64,000 nucleotides of DNA from JAJXSS01 sp964547135 (GCA_964547135.1 CAZJMK010000004.1:30839-94838), one strand, 5' to 3'; counted from the stretch's first letter, positions 1 through 9,586 are shown. The notes: generated from the letters alone by a model not told the origin. Program-made: numbers and translations.

Positions 1-53
1 GAAATCCGAAATTCGAAATTCGATATTTTTGTGCCACTTGACCACTTCTTTAT

Positions 54-2045
54 TCACCCTTCCGCCTCAGCGGTTTGCGGGGTATTTGACACGCCGACCA
101 CCGTCGTGGCCAAAGTGGGCTGTTCGGGTTTGACCGTGCCGTTGTGCGGAGTGAGTGATTGTGCATCGCCCCATTGCCCGCTGAGCATCACGCCGATGGC
201 CTGTTCGATTTCTTCCACAAGGAACGGCTTGCCGTACACCTTGTTAAGGCCACGCGCATCGACCAAATATTTCGCACGAATGAGCGCACGCAACTGCCCG
301 GTGTTGAGTTCGGGGATGAGCACTTTCTTGTAACGCTTGAGCAGGTCGCCCAGGTTTTTGGGGAACGGGTTCAAATATCGCAGGTGGGCTGCTGACACGC
401 TATGCCCCTGTTTGCGGGCACGGTCCACGGCTGTCACAATCGACCCATACGTGCCGCCCCAACCCAGCACCAGCAATTCACCGCTGGGGTCACCCAATGG
501 TTCAATCGCCGGCAGCGTGTCGGCCACCTTTTCCACCTTCATCCGACGCAGGTCGGTCATGATCTGATGGTTGGCCGGGTCGTAACTGACGTTGCCGGTG
601 ATGTGGGCTTTTTCCAATCCGCCGATGCGATGTTCCAAGCCGGGCGTGCCGGGCATGGCCCAGGGTCGCGCCAGGTTTTCATCACGGCTGTAGGGCTTGT
701 AAGTGGCCGGGTCGCTGGCATTTTTCACGGTGATTTTTTCAAATGAATCAGCCGAGGGAACGCGCCAGGGTTCCGCACCGTTGGCCAGGTAACCGTCCGA
801 CAGAATCATCACCGGCAGCATGTACTGTAGCGCAATACGGGCTGCTTCCAATGTGATGTCAAAACAGTCCGACGGCGACTGCGGCGCAACAATCACCATC
901 GGCGAATCACCATTGCGCCCGTACATCGCCTGAAGCAGGTCCGACTGCTCGGTCTTGGTGGGCAAGCCCGTCGAAGGCCCGCCACGTTGCACATCAATGA
1001 TCAACACCGGCAGTTCGGTGATGATCGCCAGGTTCATCGCTTCGCTCTTCAAACAAACGCCCGGGCCTGATGTGCCCGTCACGCCCAACTGCCCGGCAAA
1101 CGATGCGCCGATGGCCGAGCACATGGCGGCGATTTCGTCCTCGGCCTGAAACGTTTTGACGCCGTAGTTGCGCATGGCCGACAGGTAATGCAGAATGTCA
1201 CTGGCCGGGGTGATGGGGTAACTGCAATAAACCAGTTGCTTATTGGCCAGTTTGGACGCGACGATCAGGGCCATGGCTGCGGCTTCATTGCCGGTGACTT
1301 TGCGATATTTGCCCGGTGCGACCTGGGCCTTGGCGACGTGATATTTGCCGCTGAAAATTTCCGCGGTTTCGCCGAAGTGGTAGCCGGCTTTGAGGGCGTT
1401 GACGTTGGCGGCTGCCACCTGCGGCAGCTTTTTCTTTTTGCCAAAATAATCTTCGAGGTAGCCGACGGTCACGTCCAACGGCCTGTCGTACAGCCAGTAA
1501 ATCAAACCCAGCGCGTACATGTTTTTGCAGCGATCAATTTCCTTGGCGGACAAACCTGATGATGCCAGTGCTTCATCGTTTTGCTGGGTGATAGGTACGC
1601 GGTAAATTTTGAAACGCTGGGTGTACTTTTCATCTTCCAGCGGGTGATACCCATCGGGGTAGCCGGCTTTGCGCAGGTTGATTTTGGTGAACTCAGATTC
1701 GTTGACGACGACGATGCCGCCGACCTCGACATCTTCGATGTGGGCCTTGAACGCAGCCGGGTTCATGGCGATCAGGGCATGTACCTTGTCGCCGGGGGTG
1801 AACACATCATTGTCAGCGAAGTTGATTTGAAACGCTGACACGCCAGCCACCGTGCCGGCCGGGGCGCGAATTTCTGCGGGGAAGTCGGGCAGTGTGGCCA
1901 CATCGTTGCCGTACACTGCCGAGGTGTCGGTGAACTGCGTGCCGGCCAGTTGCATGCCGTCGCCCGAATCGCCGGCGAAGCGGACCACTGCGGCGTGAAC
2001 TTCCTTGATTTTGCCGTTGCCCGATGGATTGATGCCGACAGCCAT
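54..2045 (-). CDS. korA: 2-oxoacid:ferredoxin oxidoreductase, alpha subunit (KorA-like)
   Basis: This enzyme oxidatively decarboxylates 2-oxoglutarate or a related 2-oxoacid to an acyl-CoA while reducing ferredoxin. The protein has 663 residues. An N-terminal gamma-type domain (about residues 15-200, with FAGDSGDGMQLAG) is fused to the alpha pyrimidine-binding domain (about 265-480, with CSYPITPASDILHYLS and QRGGPSTGLPTKTEQSDL, both typical of KorA). A C-terminal transketolase-like domain follows. I chose the ATG at 2045 because GGGAGCC lies 7 bases upstream; a longer frame to 2102 has no such site. The beta subunit normally lies just downstream, which would be beyond the left edge of the window. 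The exact oxoacid is not certain. Confidence 0.92.
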   Translation of the reverse strand: MAVGINPSGNGKIKEVHAAVVRFAGDSGDGMQLAGTQFTDTSAVYGNDVATLPDFPAEIRAPAGTVAGVSAFQINFADNDVFTPGDKVHALIAMNPAAFKAHIEDVEVGGIVVVNESEFTKINLRKAGYPDGYHPLEDEKYTQRFKIYRVPITQQNDEALASSGLSAKEIDRCKNMYALGLIYWLYDRPLDVTVGYLEDYFGKKKKLPQVAAANVNALKAGYHFGETAEIFSGKYHVAKAQVAPGKYRKVTGNEAAAMALIVASKLANKQLVYCSYPITPASDILHYLSAMRNYGVKTFQAEDEIAAMCSAIGASFAGQLGVTGTSGPGVCLKSEAMNLAIITELPVLIIDVQRGGPSTGLPTKTEQSDLLQAMYGRNGDSPMVIVAPQSPSDCFDITLEAARIALQYMLPVMILSDGYLANGAEPWRVPSADSFEKITVKNASDPATYKPYSRDENLARPWAMPGTPGLEHRIGGLEKAHITGNVSYDPANHQIMTDLRRMKVEKVADTLPAIEPLGDPSGELLVLGWGGTYGSIVTAVDRARKQGHSVSAAHLRYLNPFPKNLGDLLKRYKKVLIPELNTGQLRALIRAKYLVDARGLNKVYGKPFLVEEIEQAIGVMLSGQWGDAQSLTPHNGTVKPEQPTLATTVVGVSNTPQTAEAEG

Positions 2046-2168
2046 GACAAAAGGCTCCCGTTTTTGTTCGACCGTTGAAGGTTGCTTACGTGAACCGATC
2101 ACGAACCAACCGGCTCTGCAATGATCATTGACCTATATCATCGGCAATACCGGTAGTGATAGCTTGAC

Positions 2169-2188
2169 CGTCGAGTTGCACCTCGACG
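2169..2188. other. small hairpin between korA and the DUF3800 gene
   Basis: A perfect 7-bp stem CGTCGAG/CTCGACG closes a 6-base loop. It lies between the divergent genes korA and the DUF3800 gene. There is no T-tract, so it is more likely an mRNA leader structure or operator than a terminator. Role not known. Confidence 0.35.
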
Positions 2189-2330
2189 AATCAGATGACA
2201 ATAGGCGGGTAAACAGGTGCGTTCCAGTCTGACGACAGCATTGAATGTCATGTCATTCTTACTTAATATTGCACCTATTGTTTTGACCCAAATCATTGAC
2301 AAGTTTTTTCGTAACACAAGGTCGTGTCGC

Positions 2331-3131
2331 ATGTATCTCATGTACGTCGATGAAAGTGGTGATTGCGGCATGCTTACCGAAGGTTCTCCATCACGCTTTT
2401 TTTGCCTCAGCGGGTTAGTGGTCCATGAATTACGTTGGAAAGACACGCTTGCTGAATTGGCTGCATTTCGTCATCGTCTTTATGTACGGTACAAAGTCAA
2501 TATTGAAGATGAACTGCATGCTGCTAATATGGTGAACAAGCCATCCAAGTTAGCCAAATCATTGCAATCGCTGGCAAAGCATGAACGTTTGGCGATCATT
2601 CGCCAGTTGGCCGATTGCCTAGCTCGATTGGACGACATCAACCTGATCAGTGTGGTGGTTGATAAAAAATCGGGTCACGCAACCAACAAGGATGATGTGT
2701 TTCGCTGGGCGTGGTCGGCTCTGTTCCAACGATTTGAAAACACAATTCGACATCAGAACTTCCCCGGCCCCAAAAACGCCGATGATAGGGGTATCATTTT
2801 CCCAGATCGTACCGACAGTCAAAAACTAAAGCGATATCTTCACTCTCTGAGATTGACCAACCCCTTGAAAGTACGACAACGCTCTGGTGCTTTCACCTAT
2901 AAGGATGAACCGATACGTCTGATTGTTGAGGATGCGATCATGCGTGACTCTCGCGAGTCGTACCTGTTGCAGGCTGCTGATTGTGCTGCATTTCTTTTGA
3001 AACAAAGCATCGAACCCAGCAGTTATATGAAAAAACATGGTGGTAGTGCTTACTTTAAACGTATGGAACCTGTACTCTGCAAACGAGCCTCCGACAGAGA
3101 TCCACTCGGCCTTGGAGTGGTGCGACTTTGA
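2331..3131 (+). CDS. DUF3800 domain protein
   Basis: A 266-residue soluble protein with the DUF3800 signature at its start (YVDESGDCG, then FFCLSGLVV) and a conserved ELHAANM segment near residue 60. DUF3800 has an RNase H-like fold with acidic residues; many members sit in accessory or mobile DNA, and their function is mostly unknown. The Asp/Glu pair in DESGD and the later Asp in LLQAADCAAFLL (near residue 222) are the likely metal-binding residues. The start at 2331 is preferred because the family begins immediately with this motif; the frame is open further upstream. It stands alone, with no transposase or toxin-antitoxin partner beside it. Confidence 0.82.
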   Translation: MYLMYVDESGDCGMLTEGSPSRFFCLSGLVVHELRWKDTLAELAAFRHRLYVRYKVNIEDELHAANMVNKPSKLAKSLQSLAKHERLAIIRQLADCLARLDDINLISVVVDKKSGHATNKDDVFRWAWSALFQRFENTIRHQNFPGPKNADDRGIIFPDRTDSQKLKRYLHSLRLTNPLKVRQRSGAFTYKDEPIRLIVEDAIMRDSRESYLLQAADCAAFLLKQSIEPSSYMKKHGGSAYFKRMEPVLCKRASDRDPLGLGVVRL

Positions 3132-3145
3132 TTTGGCGCATAAAA

Positions 3146-3164
3146 AGGGGCCCTTGCGGGCCCT
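3146..3164 (+). terminator. GC-rich hairpin after the DUF3800 gene
   Basis: The sequence GGGCCC-TTGC-GGGCCC lies 15 bases after the stop codon and can fold into a strong stem. No T-run follows it, so intrinsic termination is only probable. Confidence 0.45.
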
Positions 3165-3337
3165 GGGGGATCTTACTACCCGGATAGCCCGAGTTTCAGA
3201 TCCACATTAACCATACATCGGCATGATCGATCAGGCAAGTGAAGTGATTGATTTATTAATTCGTTGATCCAGATCATTTCCTCCCCGCCTTATCCGGTAT
3301 AAACTTCATTCCATCCCATTGTCCCCAGGGTTGAATC

Positions 3338-5632
3338 TTGAGCGCCAAATATCAACGTATCAAACAACAAGACCTGCTGCTGCCCGCACCACTGCGCTGG
3401 CTGACACGCACTTTTTCATCCATCACCCTTGCGGTGATCCTGCTCACCTGTATCGCCCTCTACGGCACGCTCGCCTCGGTCCCGGTCGCCTTTCTGGCCA
3501 AAGGTCTCATCTACGGGCTGACCTGCGTCGGCACCACCGGCTTTGCCATCATCATCGCTTACCTTCTGCTCCAACAACGCAAAAAATTCATCGGCCTGGC
3601 AGCCCTACTGGTGTTTCTTTTCGGCTTGGGCACCAATGCACTTGCCTGGTTGGCCGCCCATCATTGGATCGCCACGCACCCCTGGTTTGCAATCAACAAA
3701 GCCACCATCATTTACCGTCTGCCGATGTTCGACATGACCGAACTTGAGTTTTACAACCGTTGGCCGATGAAGCTGATTCTGGGTTTGTTCATCGTCAACA
3801 TGGTTTGGGCGACCATCCGTCGCATTGAGTTTCGCTTTGCCAACCTGGGCGTGCTCACCGTACACAGCGGTATCGTGCTGATGGGGCTGGGTACCCTTTT
3901 CTACGCACAAGCCAAAATCGAGGGCGACACCATCCTCTTTCGCCGTGACCTGGGTGGTCAACCCATCGACCGGTTTTACGACAAAACCACCCCCGCCCTC
4001 TACTTTTTAACCCCCGGCCCCGGCGGTCAACCGGTCCTCATGGCCGAACTCCCCGGCCTGCCTCGCTACAACGACTACCTATCCGGCCAACCCCGCCCCC
4101 TCAACATCACCCTGCACCACGACCCCGCCTTCGTCCAACTGTTCGGCAAAGACCTGCGCGTCACCATCCGTGAGTTCATCGCCTTCGGCCAACTGCAAAA
4201 CATCTGGGTCGATGGTCGCGTGCATGGCTCGATGAGTGCTGATGCCCCGCCCAACCCGGCCCTGCGCCTCGAACTGGGCGACCGTGACAAAACCCAGGGC
4301 CTGATGGTGGCCATGCTGCTGGCCAACGTGCCCGCGCAACGGGTGATCGACATGCCCAGTTTCGCCATCGAATTTTTGCATCAACCCCAGCCAACACGCA
4401 TCGACGACCTCATGACCGAGTTTGACGGGTCGCATGGCTTGGTCGTTGACATACCTGCCCAAAATTATCGTCGCGTGTTTGCCATCGCAGCAGGGCAGAC
4501 GATTGACTTGGACGACACGGGTTACCAACTCACCATCACCGACATCGGCCCGTACGACCTGCGCTTCGTCACCCCCGGTTATCAGGGGGCGACCGACAAC
4601 CGTGCGATGGTGAATGTGAAACAGGGCGAGCGCAGCTTCACGCGCATGGTCATGCACCGGTACCCCGAACGTTCGCAGGATTTCACCCCCGCCCCCAACG
4701 ACCCCAACGCCGGGCCGATGGGTTTGCGCTCCGACCCGGACCCATCTATTCAACTAACCTACATCGACGCGAGCAAGCCGCAATTTCGTTTGCTTGCCGG
4801 TCGTGATGATTTGTCCGACTTGGAATTGATGGTGCGTTTACCGGGCATGAAGCCGTTTCGGGGTCAATTCCCTGATGACCGGTTTCCGCTGGGGCGGATG
4901 GAAGGCAAAGAGCGTTGGGTGCATGTGGTACAAAAACTCAGTCATGCGATGCCAAGCACCCAGCCGCGCATCACGCCGCGTTCGCAGCGCAACCCCAAGG
5001 ACGAAGGCACACTGATCAACGCGCTGTTGCCCGTCGATCTGGAAACGACGATCACGGATGCCGATGGTGTAACGCGCCCCTGGTCGCAGCGGGTTTGGCT
5101 CACGCACATGCGTTACCCGATGTTCCCTGATGAGTATCACAAGCCGGTGACGGTGGACATACCGGGCGTGGGCAACCTGCAATTGGCGTTCAGTCGATTG
5201 AGTCTGCCGCTGCCTTTTGCGTTGCAGTTGGAACGCTTTGAAATGCAGCCTTACCCGGGCACACAGATACCGCGCGATTTTGTCGCCAACCTTTCCATTC
5301 TCGATTTGCAGGGCGACCGTGAGCGTCAGGTCGTGCGCACCGTCGAAGGCGTGGCACGACTCAACAACCCATTGCACCATCAGGGCATCAAAATCAGCCA
5401 GACCGGCTGGGACCCCGGCGATGAAAGCGACCCCCAGCGCTGGAACCGCGACAGTGAAGGTCGCTTCACCAACCAGCAGCGCTATACCATTCTGGGCATC
5501 GGCAACAACGTGGGCATCCGTATCATCTTCGTAGGCGGGTGCATGGTGGCACTGGGTATCCCCTGGGCCTTTTACTTGAAACCCTACCTGATGAAACGCG
5601 CCAAACGCACCCATTTAGCACCCGGTCAATGA
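3338..5632 (+). CDS. resB: cytochrome c biogenesis protein ResB/Ccs1
   Basis: ResB forms the System II cytochrome c synthetase with CcsA, delivering haem to apocytochromes on the outer face of the membrane. The protein has 764 residues. Membrane segments lie near residues 27-47, 52-77, 85-106 and 148-195 (FANLGVLTVHSGIVLMGLGT), then a large periplasmic domain ends with RLNNPLHHQGIKISQTGW, the typical ResB C-terminal signature, and a last membrane helix near 725-745. The start is a TTG with CAGGG 7 bases upstream. It is followed after 29 bases by ccsA on the same strand, so the two form an operon. The periplasmic domain is longer than in most ResB proteins. Confidence 0.9.
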   Translation: MSAKYQRIKQQDLLLPAPLRWLTRTFSSITLAVILLTCIALYGTLASVPVAFLAKGLIYGLTCVGTTGFAIIIAYLLLQQRKKFIGLAALLVFLFGLGTNALAWLAAHHWIATHPWFAINKATIIYRLPMFDMTELEFYNRWPMKLILGLFIVNMVWATIRRIEFRFANLGVLTVHSGIVLMGLGTLFYAQAKIEGDTILFRRDLGGQPIDRFYDKTTPALYFLTPGPGGQPVLMAELPGLPRYNDYLSGQPRPLNITLHHDPAFVQLFGKDLRVTIREFIAFGQLQNIWVDGRVHGSMSADAPPNPALRLELGDRDKTQGLMVAMLLANVPAQRVIDMPSFAIEFLHQPQPTRIDDLMTEFDGSHGLVVDIPAQNYRRVFAIAAGQTIDLDDTGYQLTITDIGPYDLRFVTPGYQGATDNRAMVNVKQGERSFTRMVMHRYPERSQDFTPAPNDPNAGPMGLRSDPDPSIQLTYIDASKPQFRLLAGRDDLSDLELMVRLPGMKPFRGQFPDDRFPLGRMEGKERWVHVVQKLSHAMPSTQPRITPRSQRNPKDEGTLINALLPVDLETTITDADGVTRPWSQRVWLTHMRYPMFPDEYHKPVTVDIPGVGNLQLAFSRLSLPLPFALQLERFEMQPYPGTQIPRDFVANLSILDLQGDRERQVVRTVEGVARLNNPLHHQGIKISQTGWDPGDESDPQRWNRDSEGRFTNQQRYTILGIGNNVGIRIIFVGGCMVALGIPWAFYLKPYLMKRAKRTHLAPGQ

Positions 5633-5661
5633 CCGGGCGCCAAGTGACGGAAAATTGATCA

Positions 5662-7479
5662 ATGAATCACCCAATCAAAAAAATAATGATGCTGATTTGC
5701 CTGTGCTTTTTCGCATGGCCTGCGATATTGCACGCCCAATATCAACACCCCCCCGCCGACCCGCATCACGCCCACTTTCATGCCACCGGTTCCACCCTCA
5801 CGCATGAAGCCCACACCGCGTTTGCCAAACAAGTGAACCTCGACGCCATCCGCAAAATCGCGGTTTTCGAAGGTCGGCAGAAAATACTCGACACGTTCGC
5901 CCGTGAAGAAATTGAACGTCTTTACGGCAAGCCCGCCTGGAAAAACCTGCTCGTCGAAAAAAGCAAACGGTACGACCCGGTATTCACGTTTTTCGATTTG
6001 CTGTTCAACAAAAATTACTACCTCGACAAGCCGGTGATTTACATCGAAGTGCTGCCCTTGCGCGAAGCAATGCTTTCGTCATTGCAATTATCGCCGGAGG
6101 AAAGCGAAAGCTGGAAGCAGAAAGGTCGATTGACCCCTGCGATGTTCATGGACCCACGCTTGCAACCGGTGTTTCAGGCTGCCGACGCCGATGCCCGCCT
6201 GCTCAAGGGTCGCAACCAATTTATGACCGCTTGGCACACCTTTGAAAACTGGGGCACGATGCTGCACCTGATCAGTCCGACCCCCGGCGATGACCATTGG
6301 CTGACTTTGGCGGAAATACCCGGCAGCGACCCGCAGGCTCAGCCGTTGCGTCAATTGTTTGCCGAACTGGGGGCCGCGTGGGCCAAGGCCGATGCACAGG
6401 CTGTCAACGCCAAACTTGATGAATTGGCGACATTGCTGCCGCAGGTGCATCCGACGACCTACCCGCCTGCCTGGCGCGGGCAGCTTGAATATGTTTACAA
6501 CGTCACCAAACGTTTGACCATCGGCTATGTCGCTTACGCTTTCGCGCTGATCGTGCTTTTGTTGTCATTGGCCATCGGACGTAAGGGTTTGATTTTCACC
6601 GGTATCAGTCTGCTCATGCTGGGCGTGATCATTCACTTGGCCGGCATGTTGGTGCGCACGATATTGGCTCAACGCTGGCCGATTCATAATCAATACGAAT
6701 CGTTCATCGCCATTTCCTTCTTCGGCGTGCTCGTCGGCGTTGTCATCATGTTCCTCAAACGTCAATGGCTGTTCGGCGTCGCCGCCTCCGCACTCGGTGC
6801 CGCCGCTCTGCTTTTTGCCAACACGGTTGACATTCCCTCCAGCGAGGTTTCCCCGGTCGCCGGCATTCTGGCCACCAGTCGCATTTTGTACCTGCATGTG
6901 AACCTGGTACTGGCCAGTTACGCGCTCATCGGGCTGGGGTTCTTTCTTTCGCTGTTTTACCTGGCGACCTACTACTTTCAGGACGCTGCCATCGTGCGAC
7001 TCATGGCCCGCTCCCTCCGCCCGCAAATGAACCTCGTGGCTGGTTCTGTACAAGATTCAAACATCAATGAGGTGACTCAGCGCCCTCACTCTGGCCCTCT
7101 CCCGGAGGGAGAGGGGAACCAAGGCGACCCCGTCAATAGTGATAATTCTGACCATCTTCCGCCGGTGTCACGCACCTTGCTGGACCTGGATAAAGCACAG
7201 ATGGTCGTATTGCAACTGGCATTTTGGATTTTGGGCGTGGGTGTTTTGCTGGGGGCGTATTGGGCGGACCATGCCTGGGGCCGATGGTGGGCGTGGGACC
7301 CCAAGGAAACCTGGGCGCTGATCACCTGGATTGTGTACCTCATCGTGATTCACGTGCGCATCACCAGCAACAACCGCGGCCTGGTCACCGCCTGGTTGAG
7401 CGTCGTCGGCTTCATCGTCATGCTTTGGACCTACTGGGGCGTCAACCTGCTTCTGGCGGGATTGCATAGTTACGCCTGA
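5662..7479 (+). CDS. ccsA: cytochrome c assembly protein CcsA with N-terminal extension
   Basis: CcsA handles haem and, with ResB, attaches it to apocytochrome c. The protein has 605 residues. A signal peptide (about 1-25) leads a periplasmic extension of roughly 250 residues, then about eight membrane helices. The tryptophan-rich haem motif WGRWWAWDPKETWALI is near residue 540, with conserved His in LAQRWPIHNQYES, LYLHVNLVLASYAL and IVIHVRIT. A loop at about residues 473-488 is encoded by a dispersed palindromic repeat (see the repeat at 7083). ATG start 29 bases after resB; the GACGGAA upstream is a weak ribosome binding site. Family assignment is firm; the N-terminal extension has no function I recognise. 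Confidence 0.9.
   Translation: MNHPIKKIMMLICLCFFAWPAILHAQYQHPPADPHHAHFHATGSTLTHEAHTAFAKQVNLDAIRKIAVFEGRQKILDTFAREEIERLYGKPAWKNLLVEKSKRYDPVFTFFDLLFNKNYYLDKPVIYIEVLPLREAMLSSLQLSPEESESWKQKGRLTPAMFMDPRLQPVFQAADADARLLKGRNQFMTAWHTFENWGTMLHLISPTPGDDHWLTLAEIPGSDPQAQPLRQLFAELGAAWAKADAQAVNAKLDELATLLPQVHPTTYPPAWRGQLEYVYNVTKRLTIGYVAYAFALIVLLLSLAIGRKGLIFTGISLLMLGVIIHLAGMLVRTILAQRWPIHNQYESFIAISFFGVLVGVVIMFLKRQWLFGVAASALGAAALLFANTVDIPSSEVSPVAGILATSRILYLHVNLVLASYALIGLGFFLSLFYLATYYFQDAAIVRLMARSLRPQMNLVAGSVQDSNINEVTQRPHSGPLPEGEGNQGDPVNSDNSDHLPPVSRTLLDLDKAQMVVLQLAFWILGVGVLLGAYWADHAWGRWWAWDPKETWALITWIVYLIVIHVRITSNNRGLVTAWLSVVGFIVMLWTYWGVNLLLAGLHSYA
7083..7116 (+). repeat. dispersed palindromic repeat inserted inside ccsA
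   Basis: CCCTCACT...CCCTCTCCCGGAGGGAGAGGGG is an almost perfect stem (CCCTCTCCC/GGGAGAGGG) and closely matches intergenic copies at about 37973-38001 and 24126-24150. Here it is read in frame and adds the peptide PHSGPLPEGEGN to a loop between two membrane helices. Confidence 0.8.
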
Positions 7480-7484
7480 GCAGA

Positions 7485-7563
7485 TGGATGATGGATAATG
7501 TAAGAAAAAGTCACCGAACCAATAGGTTTGAACATTATCCATTATCCATCAACCATTATCCAT
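7485..7563. repeat. inverted repeat of ATGGATGATGGATAATG type
   Basis: ATGGATGATGGATAATG at about 7485-7501 is mirrored by CATTATCCATTATCCAT from about 7532, followed by another ATTATCCATTC copy. It fills the gap after ccsA and may act as a stem-loop. A related unit built on ATGGATCATGG/CCATGATCC lies at 27378-27484. Confidence 0.6.
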
Positions 7564-8184
7564 TCACGACGAATTCCCCGCCCCTTTTACCAGCGTGACC
7601 CGGTCACCGTGGCGCGGGCGTTGCTCGGTCAGCGGCTGGTGCGCGTGATCAACAACCAGCGTTTGTCGGGCATCATCGTTGAAACCGAAGCGTACCTGGG
7701 TGTTGCCGACCTTGCCGCCCACACCGCCCGCGGCCTTCGAACTGCCCGCAATGCCTCAATGTGGCTCGACGGGGGCTTTGCCTACATCTACTTTACCTAC
7801 GGCCTGCACCACTGCTTCAACATCGTCACCCAAACCATCGACCAGCCCACAGCCGTGCTGATCCGTGCCTTGCAACCCGTCGAAGGTTTGCCGCTCATGG
7901 TCGAACATCGTCAGCATGATCGCAAACCCGGTCAGCGAGCCTTGACCGAACTTGACCTCACCACCGGCCCAGCGCGTCTCTGCAGCGCCCTGCAACTGGA
8001 CCGTACCCTCGATGGCATCGACCTGTGTACCAGTGATAGCGTTTGGGTCGAGCAACTCCGCCGACGTGCTTACACCGGCGAGCGCATAGCCGTGACCCCG
8101 CGCATTGGTGTGAACTACGCCGGGGCATGGGCGAAAAAACCCTTGCGCTTTTTTCTGAAAGACAACCGGTTTGTGAGTCGGTGA
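7528..8184 (+). CDS. 3-methyladenine DNA glycosylase (AAG/MPG family)
   Basis: This base-excision repair enzyme removes alkylated purines such as 3-methyladenine. Family hallmarks are present: LLGQRLVRVI, the catalytic region GIIVETEAYLG (Glu as general base), DLAAHTARG, MWLDGGFAYIYFTYGLHHCFNIVT and AVLIRALQPVEG. The C-terminus TPRIGVNYAGAWAKKPLRFF is also typical. The predicted 218 residues match the usual length of about 190-210. The only in-frame start I can see before the conserved part is a TTG at 7528, so the true first residues are uncertain; the AT-rich repeat region just upstream may have altered the start. It stands alone downstream of ccsA. Confidence 0.88.
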   Translation: MNIIHYPSTIIHSRRIPRPFYQRDPVTVARALLGQRLVRVINNQRLSGIIVETEAYLGVADLAAHTARGLRTARNASMWLDGGFAYIYFTYGLHHCFNIVTQTIDQPTAVLIRALQPVEGLPLMVEHRQHDRKPGQRALTELDLTTGPARLCSALQLDRTLDGIDLCTSDSVWVEQLRRRAYTGERIAVTPRIGVNYAGAWAKKPLRFFLKDNRFVSR

Positions 8185-8220
8185 ATTCGGTTAGCGCCGC
8201 GATTTAGCGCGTCTGTGAAT

Positions 8221-8422
8221 GTGGCACCGCCGCCCTCGGCGGTGTGTTTGATCACGTTGGTTAACCCAGCCGGGGGCGGCTGGGCCACAAAGACACCATG
8301 CGATCAATTCACCACAAAATGCATATTTACTCGACCACTTGACCACTTCTTTCAACGCGATTTATCGCGGCGCTAACCAGAACGCCGACGCAAAGCGTCC
8401 GCGCTAAACATTTTGAATCACT
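8221..8422. repeat. 202-bp direct repeat, copy 1
   Basis: This stretch matches 9587-9788 without gaps and with only about three or four mismatches. It contains the hairpins CACCGCCG/CGGCGGTG, CCCAGCCG/CGGCTGGG and CGCGATTTATCGCG, and the CCACTTGACCACTT spacer. The two copies flank the acetylxylan esterase gene. Confidence 0.9.
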
Positions 8423-8481
8423 CGTCCACTTCCTTTCGCTATGATTCACACCATTACCAACTTTGCCCCACGGAGCGACCC

Positions 8482-9465
8482 ATGGCTTTTTTTGATATGC
8501 CGCTCGAAAAACTGCGCAGCTACCAATCGCCTGAAATCGAACCGACGGACTTTGACGCCTTCTGGCAGACGACGCTGACCACCAGTCGCAAGCACGATTT
8601 GGCTGCGAAGTTTGAACCGATCAAGGACGCGATTTATCAGAGTGTTGACGCTTACGATGTCACCTTTGCAGGCTACGAAGGGCAGCCGATCAAAGGCTGG
8701 TTGATGTTGCCTCGTAACAGTGACCTTGGCAACGAGAAGGGGCAGGTGCCCTGCCTGGTGACGTTCATCGGTTACTCCGGCGGGCGCGGGTTTGCTTACG
8801 AACACCTGCAATACCCCATGGCAGGCATCGCCCAACTGGTGATGGACACCCGCGGGCAAGGCTGGTCCAACCCCGGCAGCACACCCGATCATGGTTCCAC
8901 CCCGCCACAACTTCCGGGCGTGATGACCCGTGGAATCGAGTCGAAAGAAACCTACTACTACCGTCGCCTGTTTACCGATGGTGTACGTGCGGTCGAAGCA
9001 GCTTTGACGCACCCCAAACTCGACCCACTGCGCATCGGCGTGGCTGGGGGCAGTCAGGGCGGAGGCATCAGCATTGCCGTGGCGGGGTTGTGTGGTGACA
9101 AGGTGAAGGTGGCGATGCCTGATGTGCCGTTTTTGTGCCAATATCGCCGGGCGACGCAGATTGTCGATTCCAATCCGTATGGTGAAATCGGTGCGTACCT
9201 GAAAAATTACCGGGGCAAAACGGATGATGTTTTTCGCGTGCTCAGTTATTTTGATGGCGTGAACTTCGCAGCTCGCATCAAGGCAGCTTGTCTGTTTTCC
9301 GTGGGGCTGATGGACACCATTTGTCCGCCTTCGACAGTGTTCGCAGCCTACAACCGAATCAATGCCACCAAAGACATCAAGGTGTATGACTACAACCAGC
9401 ACGAAGGCGGCGGAACGTATCACGCTTACGAACGATTGCGCTTTGCCCGCGAACATTTGGCGTGA
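8482..9465 (+). CDS. acetylxylan esterase / cephalosporin-C deacetylase family hydrolase
   Basis: An alpha/beta-hydrolase of 327 residues that removes acetyl groups from xylan or xylo-oligosaccharides. Visible family features: FWQTTL near the N-terminus, RGQG (VMDTRGQGWSNPGS), the nucleophile elbow GGSQGG with Ser191, the acid Asp278 in GLMDTICPPS and His307 in NQHEGGG. Together these are the AXE1 catalytic triad. No signal peptide, so it probably works on imported oligosaccharides in the cytoplasm. Start at 8482 has GGAG 6 bases upstream; a longer frame to 8413 overlaps the repeat and is not preferred. A near-identical 202-bp repeat lies on each side, which hints at movement or recombination of this gene as a unit. 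Confidence 0.9.
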   Translation: MAFFDMPLEKLRSYQSPEIEPTDFDAFWQTTLTTSRKHDLAAKFEPIKDAIYQSVDAYDVTFAGYEGQPIKGWLMLPRNSDLGNEKGQVPCLVTFIGYSGGRGFAYEHLQYPMAGIAQLVMDTRGQGWSNPGSTPDHGSTPPQLPGVMTRGIESKETYYYRRLFTDGVRAVEAALTHPKLDPLRIGVAGGSQGGGISIAVAGLCGDKVKVAMPDVPFLCQYRRATQIVDSNPYGEIGAYLKNYRGKTDDVFRVLSYFDGVNFAARIKAACLFSVGLMDTICPPSTVFAAYNRINATKDIKVYDYNQHEGGGTYHAYERLRFAREHLA

Positions 9466-9508
9466 TGGTTCGCACCGCAACGGTGGCGCCTACGACGATG
9501 TGTTTGTT

Positions 9509-9586
9509 GTGGCACCGCCGCCCCCGGCGGTGTGATCGGCGTTTGTTGTGGCGCAGCCGCCCCCGGCGGTGCGATCGGCGTTTGTT
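9509..9586. repeat. tandem GTTTGTTGTGGC-hairpin units
   Basis: Two units of about 38 bp, each TTTGTTGTGGC followed by a CCGCC...GGCGG hairpin, stand directly before copy 2 of the 202-bp repeat, whose own start continues the series. They look like a slipped array of one short palindromic element. Confidence 0.7.

Noticed and set aside
4838..5614. Long minus-strand reading frame inside resB
   Set aside because: It is the mirror of a clear ResB coding frame and has no recognisable motif or ribosome site.
8446..9480. 344-codon minus-strand frame opposite the acetylxylan esterase
   Set aside because: A shadow frame; the plus strand has an intact catalytic triad and a good ribosome site.
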